Shown: positions 20,299-33,928 of the stretch, piece by piece | Position numbering within the stretch: the first letter of the stretch is position 1 | Layout: the number at the start of each line of letters is the position of its first letter | Source of the DNA: Turnera subulata | Taxonomy: Eukaryota > Streptophyta > Magnoliopsida > Malpighiales > Passifloraceae | Reading direction: 5' to 3' | Length of the DNA: 64,000 nucleotides | Assembly: GCA_028386065.3 (NCBI GenBank) | Contig: JAKUCV010005450.1 | Span: forward strand, 142,443-206,442 | Notes under the pieces: model-generated | What the model saw: only the letters and a program-made list of their open reading frames with translations | Database searches by the model: none | What the model was told of the DNA's origin: nothing | Position numbers and translations under genes: made by a program

Positions 20299-23200
20299 AT
20301 TAGTGAAACGTGGTTTGTGTGTTATGGGTCCTTTTTAGTATTTTAGTTTTTTTCTTTTTTTTTTTCCTGCTTATAGTTATTATTACTAGTTTTAGTGAGG
20401 AGGAGGAAGACTAGGTTTTGAAGGGTGGTGGGCTGGTGGTGGTGGTACGTATATTGAGGGATGGGGGGGGGTTGGAAGTGGTGGTTGGGTCATGGGATGG
20501 TCAATGCGAGCCTTTTTTTGGGGGTCATACAACATTTACACTCTTCCGTGTGTGTCAGAATTTGGTAGAAGTAAAACACACATTGTGGTTAGAAAAAACA
20601 AAAAACGAGCCTAAAATGGTGGTGTAATAGGGGAAGAAGGTTTTTGTCTCTTTTGGGGGGTGGAATTGGCTATGTGCATGTGATGTGTAAATGTGGGGGG
20701 CTAGGTTTGGTTGTTTCAATTACTTCATAATCTTGTTATTACCCCTGGCCAGGAGCAGTGCACAGAAATGACTATAGGAAACTCTTACTTTACTTGCATT
20801 GCAGCCTTTTGTAATTACTCCGTATTTACCATTATTGATTAATTTTCCAACTTCGATTTTGTCTTATTTAAAGTGGTATAATAATTATTTACGTAATTGC
20901 ATCCACTGTGTATCCAGGAGTCTCGAGAACCGTACAGAGGAGGATGAGTGCTTCTTCTTCCCTGCCTTCCTTCCTCAACACACAAACGTGTACGATATAT
21001 GCATTTCGATTCGACATGAGCATTAAATCAAAGATCATCATTCATTACCTTTCCAATAGAATTTTCCAAATAAAAGTTGACCAATTCAGGAAAGACAGAT
21101 TGGATTTCCATGGAGAGCTTTTGGTTGGCTAAAGGCCTCTTCCCTAGGCAAAGAAATGGATCATTATCTAGAGCCCCTCTCCCGGAATAAGCAGTTCCTG
21201 AGTGCAGCGAGAGAATTTCCCTTTGCGTTTCTTGACATTAGTCGCTCCATACCATTGTTGGGCCTATAAAAATGGCCCAAAGGAAATAAAACAAGATTAA
21301 GAGCGGGTCCATCTTTTGAAATCAACAAGGCCTATTTGCAGTACACCCAACATCCATTTTTTTTTTTTTTTTAACTCTATGCTTTGAGTGGATATCACTC
21401 CAGTGTAGGAGGACATTTACCACTTACCAGTGGAAAAAGTGAAAGATCAAATAGGAAAAAAACCCAGCTTACATAATTATTTGTTGCTTAAAAAAATAAA
21501 ATCTTAGACCATCGTACGATTGCAGTTATCGTTTAGGTTTTCCGGACAAACTGGTTCTCTACTGGGCCTATTTCATACACTCCAGAGAAATATCCCTCGG
21601 TTTAATTTAATTACGTTGTTTGTGTTTCTTGGTTATAACCTTACTTTCTTTTATCTTTTCATTACAAATATCTGTGATGTTGCTCCATATCCCAGGAAAG
21701 GAATGCCAAATTGAGGTCAATATTTCAACAAGAAAGTATTTTTAGAAGGTTGCAATTTCAATTTTATGGTACGGAAGCATATATCCTAGCGGCCGGTGGT
21801 CTGATTAACAATTTGGACATTACAACTTTCCTTGTCATTTACTATCCCTGCCTGCTCCTGGGTTGATTTTTACATCGTCGTTTAGGTGGGGACTAGAGTT
21901 TAGCAATGAAAATCCTGAACAGCTATTGGGTCAACTGACATAGAGACAGGATTCTTAATTAGATACCAAGTTCACAGACTTGAAAATCGACTCCTCACCT
22001 TCTTCAGGATCCCACCAGTGCCCCCCCTGAATGTAATATATGAAGGTGCAGATTAGCTCTTTATTAACTGACGATTTCTCACTTATGATCAAAGTTCATG
22101 CATTGATTTTTTTTTACTTCATCAAGCAATCAATTAATACTAATCCTAGTTAAAAAGGACATCATGAATTTAAGTTGCTTCTGCGGATGTTGACAAGGAA
22201 TTTCTACGGCCCCAGTAATTCTAAAGATTTATTAAGTGGGTATCTGTGCATTTTATTTTATTTTATTTGAATAATAATGTCAATCGGAGGTGGGTACTTG
22301 TACATGGCATTGGCAGTAGTTTATTTTTTTTCGTTTTTTACTATCTGTGTAGCTGTTGTGGTAGCGTCAAAACTTCAGGATGATGATCGCTGTCTATAGA
22401 AGAATTATTTATTACTTTGCTAATTCTTAATGAATAGTGAAGGTGTAAGTTTTCTTCTTTTAGCAAGTGATGCTTATTTGATGGCATGCATCATCAAGGA
22501 ATTCGTCTACCTCGAAAGTGGAAACATGATTAATTGTGGAGCATTAAAAAAAAAAAAAACTAGAAGAAAAGTAAATTCGATCCCCAACAACAATTGGGAA
22601 ATGATTCCAATACGTGACCACCTTCATTCCCACTTGACTTCACCTCATCATTCTTGTATCAACGCACTATTGTTTGTGGTTTGTCATTTGAGAAAATTAC
22701 CAAGGAAACAAGAGGGAAAAGTAAAATCTAAAAACTTTAGCCTACCTGGTTGTCGTCTTTCTCTGTTGCAACATTTCAATAGCTAATTTTGGTTTACTTG
22801 GCATAATTTCTTCTTAATTAAGGACACACGCGATCCTACGTAGACCTCTCAGTTCCATGCTTCAATGCTCAAGAAAATTTGGTCGCGAGGACCGAGCAAG
22901 ATTATGTGGAAGAAGTACTAGCACTAGTAATAGTTTTGGACTCTAGACTTTGACTTGGATTGAATAGGCTTTGATAATGATGCAGCAGCTGTAGTACCTT
23001 ATACAGTCATTAATGTGTATTAATGAAGTGTTTGCTGATTGCAAAATCATTACATAATAATATATCTCACCATACTTTCATGTTATAGCCAAAATAGTCA
23101 ATGTTCCTGTATATGCACCCACACCCACACACGCACACCCAAAGAAAAATCACGTCAAGGATTGAGCAAAACTCCAAGCATGCAAAAGTGCCCTTTCTTT

Positions 23201-24870
23201 TATGCTGTTCCATATCTTGAGATATTAACTTGTTTAACAAAGGGGGAAAAAAGAACAAGACAATGTGGTCTGGACTTTAGTTCTTTGTTTGATCACAATC
23301 TGTTGAGTGAATGAGACCAAGTGGATCTGATTTTGTCTATGTCGTGGCTCTTGTAAGTTTAAAAAATTCATACTTTGGCTGTGAAATTGAACAGGGTTGA
23401 AAAAGAGAGATCAGTTCCAAAATATCTTTCACCTTTTACATATTTTATAGATGCAGCTATCATACTTACATATCTGCGCGGCCTTTAATGAAGATATCGA
23501 TGAATGCCCAGACTAGTCTTTGGATATTGTAAAGTACTAATAGGCTATAAATCTTTTGGTAAAGAGATGGATCATAACAATTTATGCTAGAATTTGATTA
23601 TCAAAGTAATAATAATGATGGGTCATATATATAGTAGTAGATGCCATCATGGAGCGCTTATCGCTTATTCATATATTTTTGCCTTTATCTCACATCATAT
23701 GTACACGTCAGCCCATCCGGTTGGCCATCATATTTTACAACCCTGACCAAAAAAAAAAAACATTTTAGAGGAAAAAGAAACAATTTTCTGGCTAATAATA
23801 GATATTTATGTCACAAAACAGTTTTGTGAGTAATTAAGCATAGTAAGTTTTACCAGATGGCCCCCTCTGTACCGCCAATAACACTAATTTTAATAATAAC
23901 AATTTCATGATTAACGGCTATGATGATTTAATAATAACAAACAACCATTTTTTTTCTTTAGAAAAGCTAATGAATAATGATGATTTGGAAGTATATGCGG
24001 AGGAGTTACAGATTCAAAGAAAGAGATGAATAGAGGGAGGAGGAGGAGGAAAAATAATTTGCTAAGGACTAAATAACATTGGTCAGTTTGCCAAATTTGG
24101 GGTTGATATCGTGAAATGAATTTTTTTTTAAAAAAAAAAAGTTAGAGCAACTGTATCATTTTCATAAAAAAAGGAGAAAATGGAAACAATGTAGTAGTAT
24201 AGTCGTGGTCGGACCAGGGAAACCATGACCTATCTGTAAATTTAGCCAAAATCGATAGAGCCACAACAGGAAGAGGTTTTGGTACAATTAAACCAAAACC
24301 AACGGTAAATTGGGTGATGAAGGAATAGTTTGTGATGTTTTTATAGATGTTGGTCAACTTTTGATTTGTGTTGTGTGATGAAATGGTTTTGACCCATCCA
24401 ATGACTGGCCATCGACTGATGAGGACCAGTGACTTGTTCAGTTGGTGGGCCGTCCTTACCCCAATTTACATGTGAGGTTGGTGAAAGGCACTATCAACCT
24501 TTTATTGTTCTTGGCCTCACCATAATTTCTATGCCGTAGTAAACCCCATCATGAGCAGTAAAAATGGCATATAAAAAGTGATGTGGTGAGTTTTAGCCTG
24601 TTCAGGTAGAGAAAGGAGTTGCCTTGCCTGTGATTTAATACTGATATAAATGGCAGTGTGGGGCTGAGAACTCTATCGAAATGATTCGAGGGCAGAATTG
24701 CTTCTTGGCGTATGAGCTACTAATATTATTATACGCAGCTAATTTTTTTTTTTTACTCTTGTTGTGCTCAAGAAAAGTAGAGTCCTGTCTTTAGTAGTGA
24801 AGGGAAAATTAAATAAATGTGAAAGTGAGAGTGTTTCAAGAAGCCTAAACCCACCACCCCCCACTCACCC
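20299..24870. other. Spacer, no supported gene
   Basis: 4.6 kb of AT-rich DNA with homopolymer runs. The first 400 bases are G-rich and probably the 3' UTR of the preceding gene. No open frame over about 120 codons, no splice-consistent exon chain, no repeat pair of note. Confidence 0.4.
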
Positions 24871-24872
24871 CC

Positions 24873-24880
24873 TTATAAGC
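24873..24880 (+). promoter_or_regulatory. TATA box of the polyamine oxidase gene
   Basis: TTATAAGC lies about 165 bp upstream of the ATG at 25042, after a C-rich stretch and before a CT-rich leader, the usual plant core-promoter layout. Confidence 0.45.
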
Positions 24881-25041
24881 TCCTGGTACCATTAATTTCT
24901 ACCTCACCTCACAGTTTCTTTCTTCAGTAGTAGTGCTTCCTTGTTTGGGGCGATCCAGACCAGTCCAGCCTAGTTAATTTGTTTGTATTTTGCCTTTTCT
25001 TTTTTTTTTTCTTTCAGCGTTGGTGAAAAACACTCGCAAGA

Positions 25042-26730
25042 ATGGTGGCTAAGAAGCCAAGAATTGTGATTGTTGGAGCAGGAATGGCAGGCATCACTGC
25101 TGCAAACAGGCTTTACACTTGCTCTACCTTCAAAGACACGTTCGAGCTGTGTGTGGTGGAAGGCGGCACAAGGATTGGTGGCCGGATCAACACTTCAGAA
25201 TTCTGCGGTGACCGGATAGAGATGGGGGCTACATGGATACATGGCATTGGAGGCAGCCCTGTCTACAAAATTGCTCAAGATATCCATTCTTTGGACTCTG
25301 AGCAGCCATGGGAGTGCATGGATGGACCCGACGAGCCAAGCACAGTTTCTGAAGGTGGGTTCGAGCTTAGTCCATCGGTTGTTGACTCCATATCTACTCT
25401 TTTCAAGAACCTGATGGATTATGCTCAGGGGAAATTGTTGCCAAGTAGTGATAGCACTGAAGAGCTTGATTTCTGCAAGCTGGCAGCAAAAGCTTCCAAG
25501 ATTTGTACAAGCAATGGTGGTGTTGGTGGAAAACTCAGTGTTGGTTCTTTTGTTAGACAAGGCCTCGAGGCTTATTGGGACTCTGTGAGAGATGAAGAGG
25601 AGATACAAGGGTGTGGCAAATGGAGCAGGAAGTTGCTTGAAGAAGCTATATTTTCAATTCATGAGAACACTCAAAGGACGTACACTTCTGCTGGCGACCT
25701 CTCCACTCTAGATTTCGATGCAGAGAGTGAGTACCGCATGTTTCCTGGTGAAGAAATCACCATAGCTAAAGGTTACTTGACGGTAGTTGAATCACTGGCT
25801 TCTGTTCTACCTCATGGCCTAATCCAACTAGGCCGTAAGGTATCAAGAATTGAATGGCAACCTGAAGGTCACCAATCAATGGAAAATGGTTATACTCACA
25901 GGCCAGTAAAGCTACATTTCTGCGATGGATCGGTTATGTCAGCTGATCATGTTATAGTCACAGTTTCACTGGGTGTACTTAAAGCCGGAATTGGACAAGA
26001 CTCAGGTATGTTCAATCCTCCCCTTCCACCATTCAAGACAGAGGCCATATCCAGGCTAGGATACGGTGTTGTTAACAAGTTGTTCTTGCAATTGAGTTCA
26101 AGCCATGATGGAAGAGACGCGGATATTGATAAAAAGTTTCCCTTCTTGCAAATGGCTTTTCATCGGCCGGATTCTGATTTGAGGCATAAAAAGATACCCT
26201 GGTGGATGAGGAGGACAGCTTCTATATGTCCAATATATAAGAATTCCAGGGTGTTGTTATCCTGGTTTGCAGGGGAGGAAGCTCTTGAGCTTGAATCTCT
26301 CAGCGATGAAGAGGTCATTAGTGGAGTTTCAGATACGCTATCCAGCTTTTTCCCACAACCTTACAAGCAAATGAAGTACTCTAATTCACTTCCATTATCC
26401 AATGGAAGTGTAAATTCTGTAGGGAGCCTGGAAGGGAGTGGTTTTAAGTTCACTAAGATCTTGAAGAGCAAATGGGGCAGTGATCCTCTGTTCTTGGGAT
26501 CTTACAGTTATGTTGCAGTTGGATCAAGTGGGGATGATCTTGACACATTAGCAGAACCATTACCAAAGTTGGGCAATTTAGAGTCTGCTGATTCTCCTCC
26601 ACTTCAAATTCTGTTTGCAGGGGAGGCAACACATAGAACCCACTATTCTACTACTCATGGTGCTTATTTTAGTGGTATTAGGGAAGCCAATAGGCTTCTT
26701 CATCATTATAATTGTGTTGGGGTTAATTAG
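25042..26730 (+). CDS. PAO5: Polyamine oxidase, PAO5 type (FAD-dependent, cytosolic, intronless)
   Basis: Uninterrupted 562-residue frame. FAD-binding Rossmann motif VIVGAGMAGITAA at residues 9-21, followed by GGRIN (about 49-53) and the flavin-contact block GATWIHGIGGSPVY (about 65-78). The C-terminal FAD block LFAGEATHRTHYSTTHGAYFSGIREA starts at about residue 524. No signal peptide and no peroxisomal tripeptide (ends VGVN), so a cytosolic enzyme is expected. Lack of introns and the overall length fit the PAO5 clade; Arabidopsis PAO5 is a thermospermine/spermine oxidase that converts tetraamines to spermidine, affecting xylem and auxin-cytokinin balance. Here the substrate is inferred from family only. 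The frame is clean with no frameshift. The 3' UTR starts at 26731 with T-rich runs. Confidence 0.96.
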   Translation: MVAKKPRIVIVGAGMAGITAANRLYTCSTFKDTFELCVVEGGTRIGGRINTSEFCGDRIEMGATWIHGIGGSPVYKIAQDIHSLDSEQPWECMDGPDEPSTVSEGGFELSPSVVDSISTLFKNLMDYAQGKLLPSSDSTEELDFCKLAAKASKICTSNGGVGGKLSVGSFVRQGLEAYWDSVRDEEEIQGCGKWSRKLLEEAIFSIHENTQRTYTSAGDLSTLDFDAESEYRMFPGEEITIAKGYLTVVESLASVLPHGLIQLGRKVSRIEWQPEGHQSMENGYTHRPVKLHFCDGSVMSADHVIVTVSLGVLKAGIGQDSGMFNPPLPPFKTEAISRLGYGVVNKLFLQLSSSHDGRDADIDKKFPFLQMAFHRPDSDLRHKKIPWWMRRTASICPIYKNSRVLLSWFAGEEALELESLSDEEVISGVSDTLSSFFPQPYKQMKYSNSLPLSNGSVNSVGSLEGSGFKFTKILKSKWGSDPLFLGSYSYVAVGSSGDDLDTLAEPLPKLGNLESADSPPLQILFAGEATHRTHYSTTHGAYFSGIREANRLLHHYNCVGVN

Positions 26731-29700
26731 AGAATTAGTAGTTTAATTTTTTGTTTCTCTTTTAGACACTTATTTTGCTCCTAATATCTTTTTTTTTTTT
26801 TTCCATTTTCCACCCAAAACATCTTTCTTTCTCTTTCCATAAAGTTGGGTACCAGCAAGCAGAAAACAGAAAAGAATTAGCTAGGGAAGGGATGAAAGAG
26901 ATAGATGGGGACATTTTTAGATGTATTGCTTCAATTAAAGAAGCTTCTTTCAATTTTTCTATGATCTCTCTTTGTTTGCGAGTGTAGTACCCCCTTAGTT
27001 TATTTTAATTTTATTTTGATCTTCAAAGCAGACAATTAAGATTGTGTTTGGCCTTTAATATATTTAAGAAAAGAACAAGAAAGCTTTGGATCCCACCTCT
27101 TTGTTTAAGTGCTTGATTTTGTTGTGGACTGGACAGGATCCGGTAAACCCGGCTCTTTTGAGCTTGGAATCTCTCCATATGTGTTCTTCTACCGGTCTTA
27201 GCTTACGTAGCTTTATTTTTCTGCCCACAATATGTGCTTAAAAATCCAAACAAAGCCCTACCAACTCTGGGGATCAGCTAAGCTATAAGCTAGCTAGAGT
27301 TTGGAGCACTGATCTTCATGGGCAACAACGACAACAAAATGAGCTGGCTGTAATGCAGTACAGGGGTATGAAATTCACATGAAAATCTTGGGCACAACTA
27401 ATCTTGGGGACCCAAAAGAGTATACCAAATTGTAGCCATGATGTGGCAATGGGGGAGTCAATAAGACTGGTTACCAAAATGTCCTTAACAATGAGACATA
27501 TGTAGAAATGCTTATGGTCTTCTGATTATTTAGTGCAGAATAAGGGCTTTGGTTGGAGGGGACCTGCAAGGATGATAGGTCCCCTTCCATGCATACGTGC
27601 ATGCAAGACATACACTACGACAGTTAGCTACTAAGCTTTTGGCGGAAAACAACAATGGCCTACCCACTTGGGTACCCTTTAGATTTTTCTGCAGACACCA
27701 AATCCTTACTCTGCAAGCTAGAGACAGATATTGACTGAGCATAGGGCAAACCATATATCAGCCTAATTTGCACAGAGATTTCTGTCCCTTTATGGCATTT
27801 TACATCCCAATCCCATCCTTTAGATTGCAGAGCACAGAAAGGTAATCGAGGGCTGAAGATCGGTATTGGCCTTCCAGTTCCCTCCAGATGGTCCACTTGA
27901 TGTTAATAATTGAATCTTGCTTGCTGGATTTCTTTCAGAAATATTCTTGTCTATGTATTTTTCTTGAATTTGCTAATTCATTCATTTATTTGGGGGAGGG
28001 AGGGGCATGGAATTCTATCATCTTCAAAGCGTTTGCTACTACTAGTACTACTAGTAGCTAGTGGCTTAGAAACAAATCAAGATCACATTTTGTATTATCA
28101 AACCAAGGTTTTGAGTGGCTCCAAAATCTGCCCGATCTTTAATTTGCCTTGGATGGATTGGTGTGGTGTCTGTTAAGGGACACTGTATAGTCAAATCAAG
28201 GGAGCTATTCATAGGCTGCATTATTGTAAGATGTATATGCCAGGCTCACCCCCAAAAAAACTGGAATGGCCCACTTGCTGTCTCTTTTTGCCTCTTGTGG
28301 GCTTCAATCACTCTTTGATGATTGTGCATATCACATACCAATCTGTCACCCAGTCCTTGTCCGATTCATAAACAAACAACTGAGAATCTCCATCCCTCTC
28401 ATATCGCCCCAAATCCAACAACATGTTAGTAGTAGTAGCAGTAGTAATTACTAGTAGTACTTATCTGGACCCTATTATGCCCTCAAATCATCATCATTAT
28501 CATCATGGATAATGCATCCTAGTCTCCAGGCTAATTAATCAATCCTCCAAATATCCCTTTGTTTTTTACAATATGCACCAATTGCATGATCTTTCTTTCA
28601 GGATTTGGAAACTTCAAATCATCAACTAATTAATTGGCGCTTTACTATTATAGTACTCAGTACTCATCTAACCCACACTTACACACACATACTACTAATT
28701 GACTAATCAGATATTGATAAGTCTCCCGTTTATCATAAGCTTAATCTAGAGATTAATTGATGCACAGACATCATCTGCTTACCAATCTACTGATTCTTTG
28801 GATTGATACCCATAACGTGCATGGTCGAGCTTTTTTTTGGTCACCGTCATTTATGAGTAGGGACCGTTGAATTGACGACACGTGGTAAATGGGCGGCTAG
28901 TAGTGCAAGATGTTACATCTCAGTTTCTTTCACGTTGTCCGGCAGCGTACATATGTTTCTTTGCTACACACAAATTTGCACAAATCTTCACCTCTCCATT
29001 GAGCTAAGCTAGCTAGTACTACTAAAGTATCAATCATTCACATCTTTAAAACCCAGCAAAAGCTAGTCTCTTCTTTCTTTCTTTTTTTTTTTTTTTTCTT
29101 GCATCGAATCAAAAACTTTGATAAAGAGAATGGCGGAATAATTTGGCGCATAGCATATATTGATCCACTCCACCCACGGAATTAGAGAGAATAAGTAACT
29201 TTTTTACAAGCTAATCCCATCCAATAATCTTTTCACATATGCGGGATGCTCAATTATCCAGGCTATTTTAATTTGCCGCAACACTCATATAGTGGCACGT
29301 CATGTCATTGAAAAAGGGATCGTCCCCCCTCCTTGGACCAACAATAATCTTCATTTATTTTGGGTCAGAAAGAAGAGCCAGTAGTACTAATTATGATCGT
29401 ATCCACTGTTTAAATGGTGCTCTTTAATTACTTTCAGTTAATCGGTTGGATGGTTTTAATCATCTTCTTTTTTGAAATTTATGGGGGACTCAATCATATT
29501 CCACTTTGGGACACTACTAATTCTTTTTTCCTTAAGTGACCAATACCTGTAAACCAACGATCCATACTTTCCTGGAGAATCTTAGATTAAAAGTCTCATG
29601 ATGAATTGGGGATTTAGGAGATGTCTGCTTCATTGTTTTTTCTTTCTTTTAAAAAAATTGAACATAGCCTTTTTTTTATTCTCAAAAGAGCCAATGGCAG

Positions 29701-32700
29701 TTGAGAGAAGACTACTGATTTAATTAAGTTATCACATTGGTTGTTGGAATCGAACCTTTGCTTAGTTACTAATTAATGATGATGTGATGGGGTTATCAGT
29801 AGAGTAACTAATACTAGTACTATACTAATAGTTGAAAGGATTATGAATTTAGGGCTAAATATAATGTTTTTTTTGTTGATAAAAGTTTAGGTTGAGGGGA
29901 GGCTTCCCCAATCTAGGATTAGGGCAGGCTCAGCGAGAAAGGCGGAGAAACCAAGAGTGCTTTTGCGACTTGAACGTCTTGTAACCTCTGAAATTAGTAG
30001 TTAATGCTATGATTTACGTTGGATCTCAAAAAAAGATTAAAAAAAAAGTGCTTTTGCGACAGGAAAAAAAAACTTCGAGACTGCTTTTGGAAATGTAGAC
30101 AAACTCTTTAGGAGTGAAACAGAGAATAGGATTTAGGGTGCGCCCGCGTTGTTATGATCAATACACTCATGGAATTGGCCATCCGTTGATCATGTTTCAC
30201 TACTAAATAGATTCTTTTTAAGGTAGGAATACTAATATCCAAGATGGGAATTTTGTTGTATAAATAAGAGCATTAGGTTCTAGCATAAAAAAAGGGCATT
30301 GGATTCTACCGCTTCAGGAGATTCCACTGAAGTGGTTGGGAAACTTGAACGGAATATGTATTTTGAGGTTGATGGTTAACGAAGTGATTGTCCAGGTTTT
30401 TTTTCTAATTATAGACAAATTTGAAGCTGAGATTTTCAGCCCTGAACACAACCTTAAATATAACTCATTGGTAATCGGCCTTGATGTTGATATTCAAGGC
30501 TTGTTGCAAATTTCGGCATAATATGTAGCAATATTAAATTAGGTATTTATTTATTTAATATAAGTTTGAGTCGGGGTAGAAGTCTTAAATATAAAGGGAC
30601 TAGGTTTTTTTTAAAAAAGGGACTAAGTTTTATGGTATTGTGGTACACTATATAAAGGGTCAATATCCTAGTGTTTTATATGTGTGGTTCACAAAAATAA
30701 AATAAAAGTGTGTTTGGTGTTGCGCATATTTTTTCTGGGCTAGCATAATAGGAAAAAAAACATAATTGGTAAAAAATTACAAAAGTGAATGTGGTAGTTT
30801 GAGATTGGTAGATTGTAAATTAAAGTGAAAGAACGTAATGCAACGACTATGTTGGGTCAATAGAAAAAAAAATGGACAAAATTAACATATTCACGAATTG
30901 AGATATGTTTTCTTTGGTCGCGGCAAATTGAGATATGTTGCGTCCCTCTCACTTCTTCAAATATATCTCAAGATTATAAATCTCCTTAGGCCAAGATGAA
31001 CCAATCATATAATTTTATTGGTAAGAACTTCAACTTTCTTTCTGGTCATTTAGTCTAACCCCTTGTCTAGAAGTTTTATGCCAAGATATTGGTGAAATTA
31101 TTACTCCCCATTCTAAAACTTCATTTTTCATAGATTCCTCTCCCCATTGATAAATACCCCACCCCTACTGATAAAAAGAATAGAGTATAAAATAAATAGT
31201 AAATACCAAACCCCATACCATGAAAATTCTAGCACTACGATATTTGAAAAATATTGAGAGATAAGAAACAGATTACCAGTTTGAATTGGATAATGAATAC
31301 ATATCATATTTTATAAATAATATTTATTAGTACCAAAAAATTATAATATTGATATATAAAAACCAAACCCAAATTTCTACGCCCGCGGGATGTGTACTAG
31401 TTTAATTAATAAACCCCTCTCCTTTGGCCTCATTTCGTAACTTTTGGAAAGGATTTCAGCGAGGAAATCTTAATTAGTATTTTTAATGTTATTCTCGTCT
31501 TAAATGGCCAACCAATAACAACACGAATATTTCAGAAATTTTATTAGTGGAAATGGGAATCCATTTGTCTACTCGTAGGGTAACAAGTGCTTCGCGGCTT
31601 CCCCTTCAATCACTAAGTAACAACTGTCCAATTGATACCATCTTTTACCTACAACAAATTTTTATGATGATGCAAAGCAGCATCTCCTTTTAAGATTTGT
31701 CCTCCACAACAAATTCGATCTCTCTCGTTGGTTTGTCTTCTTACATAAATAATAGGGCTGGCTGTGTGTTAAACCAACAAGGTGTAAGCAATTAGCAATT
31801 AAAAAAAGAGCATGATATGGACATATTACATATATAAACTCTGAACTATATATATGTTTAACCATTGTGGGGATCAGATCAATCATGCTATTGGGAAGTG
31901 AGCCCTTGGTGATAATTTGCCACTGTTAATTCAAAGATTGTAGGTCCTATTGATTTTCACAGGAAAAGATTGTTGTAGGTCCTGCTTGTAATTAAATGAT
32001 GGTAATATTATCAGTATGGTCAATCACAGGATGATTTTATCCATTTCTTTGTTGAGGGGACGATATACTATACTCCATCTGTCACAATGAGTATCATGTT
32101 CCTTGATCGAATAATTTCAGTAATAATTTTGTTTGTGAATACTTGAGTGTCCCTATTCCTATATGCTTAGAACTTCTAGGCGCGTCCGGTATTCATAGGC
32201 TATATGTTGCACAAAGTCGGGTACACAATTTTTAGAGTGTTCTTTAATGATTTTCACTATATTGATTATTGAATTGTCAAAGTATCAGTGAATGGCTCAT
32301 GCTCTATACCTTTTGACTTCTTTCTGCAACTTTTGGATGAATTGAGCTCAGCAGATATTGAAAGTTATGAGTCCTGTTGCGTCTAGAAGGTTCAATCTGA
32401 TTCTGTTAATTGGCCTAGTCTTTAGTGGGTTGCAATAGTAGTTTCCTAACTTGCCAAATAAATTTGTCAAAATTTGATGGAGGGGCCTTAGGAATTGAAA
32501 CGTATAATTCTGAGCAATCTTTAAGAAGATTGAGAACTATGTATGCTCCAATGCCAAGCATGCATAAGGGTTTCATGGTTTCAGTGGAGAGGCATCAATA
32601 ATTCTCCAATAAGTTTTACCAGCGTTTGCTTTGTGTTACATCAATTGAAAGGCATGCACTTTCCCAGATTTCCCAATAATGGAGGAGGCAGAAGTACGTA

Positions 32701-33095
32701 CTAAAGGTATATCTATACATCGTGATGCAACTCTCCATGTAAAGCAAACAAAGATGTCAGAGTCAAGCAGGATTTCGGGAATAAGAGAAGCCAATCACTT
32801 GAGGAAAAAAAAAACTGATTCATTTATCTTGACATGGAAGACATATATATACTGATGATGTAGTCCAACAAACCTTATGTAGTCTGGAAATTGTTGACTT
32901 ATCACCCTTAATGAATCTTTCTGTCATGTCATTTGCTTGATTTCTATTAGCTCATCATTTAAGGTTGTTTTATATCAACTACTATTAGTTGAACATATTT
33001 ATAAAGTTGTTTGGTGCCATCATGGTATTAATTCTCTAATCAACAACCGGCCATATTTTTTTTTTTTTGAGAAATTAAAGGTTGCAATTTTCCAT
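26731..33095. other. Long AT-rich spacer, no supported gene
   Basis: 6.4 kb with no open frame over about 120 codons and no exon chain I can support. It contains CTAG/GTACTA-rich runs (28030-28060, 28425-28460), an ACACGTGG core (28879-28886) and a direct copy of GTGCTTTTGCGAC at 29957 and 30048. A possible Stowaway-like MITE end lies near 32070-32105 without a matching partner. Confidence 0.4.
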
Positions 33096-33690
33096 TCAAT
33101 AAACCTAAAGGTGGCAAAAGCTCTATCCACACGACAACCTGACACGATATTGGCGATGTAAGTTAGAGATTTTCAGCCCGTTTAGTTAAATAGGTCGTCC
33201 CAATATGACATAAAAATTAGCAGGTCAGGTAGCGAATTGACCTGCCAACTCGATAGGTATCTATTTATGACCTTATTATTATATATATATATATATATAT
33301 TTAAGAACAGACCTTATTATATTTAGGGTATAGATATTTTACTGATTTAATATAAGACTTACTTAATATTTAAGGCTAAAGTTATTAAAATTATCAAAAA
33401 ATATTTTAAAATATTATTATATTATGATTTTACAATATATAATTTTATTTAATATGTATAAATTCTAATTATATGCCTATTTGCTTATAAAATACGGCGA
33501 CTAGTGCAAAATAGAATAATTTCAAACTGATTTTTAGGCTTGTTAAATTTAATAAGTAACCCGTAGATCAACCCGAACCCGACACGATATGACACGATTA
33601 TTAAATGGTAGGGTCGGGTTGAAGAATCAGAACCCATTTACCTATTCAACCCGACACGAACCCGACTCGACAAGCTAGGTCTAAATCAAC
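33096..33690. mobile_element. Possible non-autonomous DNA transposon rich in CCCGACACGA motifs
   Basis: Starts near AAAGGTGGCAAAAG and ends near GACTCGACAAGC. Both ends carry ACACGA / CCGACACGA repeats in an arrangement (ACCTGACACGATAT near the left, ACCCGACACGAACCCGAC near the right) seen in many plant hAT-like or unclassified elements. The middle is very AT-rich, with a (TA)n run at 33277-33300. I could not define exact inverted ends or a target duplication. Confidence 0.35.
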
Positions 33691-33753
33691 GTAAGGAAAA
33701 AAAAACTACCATGAAGGTATTATGATGGGCACTTCTATACTACTAACCCTACG

Positions 33754-33928
33754 TCCTTCTATTCCAAAGGTTAAAAAAAAATACATTTCTTTTTTTTAGA
33801 GAGAAAAAAGTCTGAATAGGACTTATTAAAAAAGTTACATGGCTGACGTTAAAAACTAATATGCTTAACTAAGGTAATCCTTCTATTCCAAAGAAAGAAA
33901 ACATTTCTTTTTTTTTAAGGAAAAAAAA
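33754..33928. repeat. 124-bp tandem duplication, second unit split by the gypsy complex
   Basis: Unit 1 starts at 33754 and unit 2 at 33878 (both TCCTTCTATTCCAAAG). The rest of unit 2 (GTCTGAATAGGACTTATTA and GTTACATGGCTGACG) is found at 47121-47163, on the far side of the retrotransposons. The duplication therefore predates the insertion. Confidence 0.8.

Noticed and set aside
29742..29752. GGAATCGAACC resembling a tRNA B box on the minus strand
   Set aside because: No A box or acceptor stem at the right distance; no cloverleaf can be drawn.
32070..32105. Stowaway-like MITE end (CTCCATCTGTCACAATGAG)
   Set aside because: No matching inverted end or TA duplication within 500 bp; kept only as a remark in the spacer entry.
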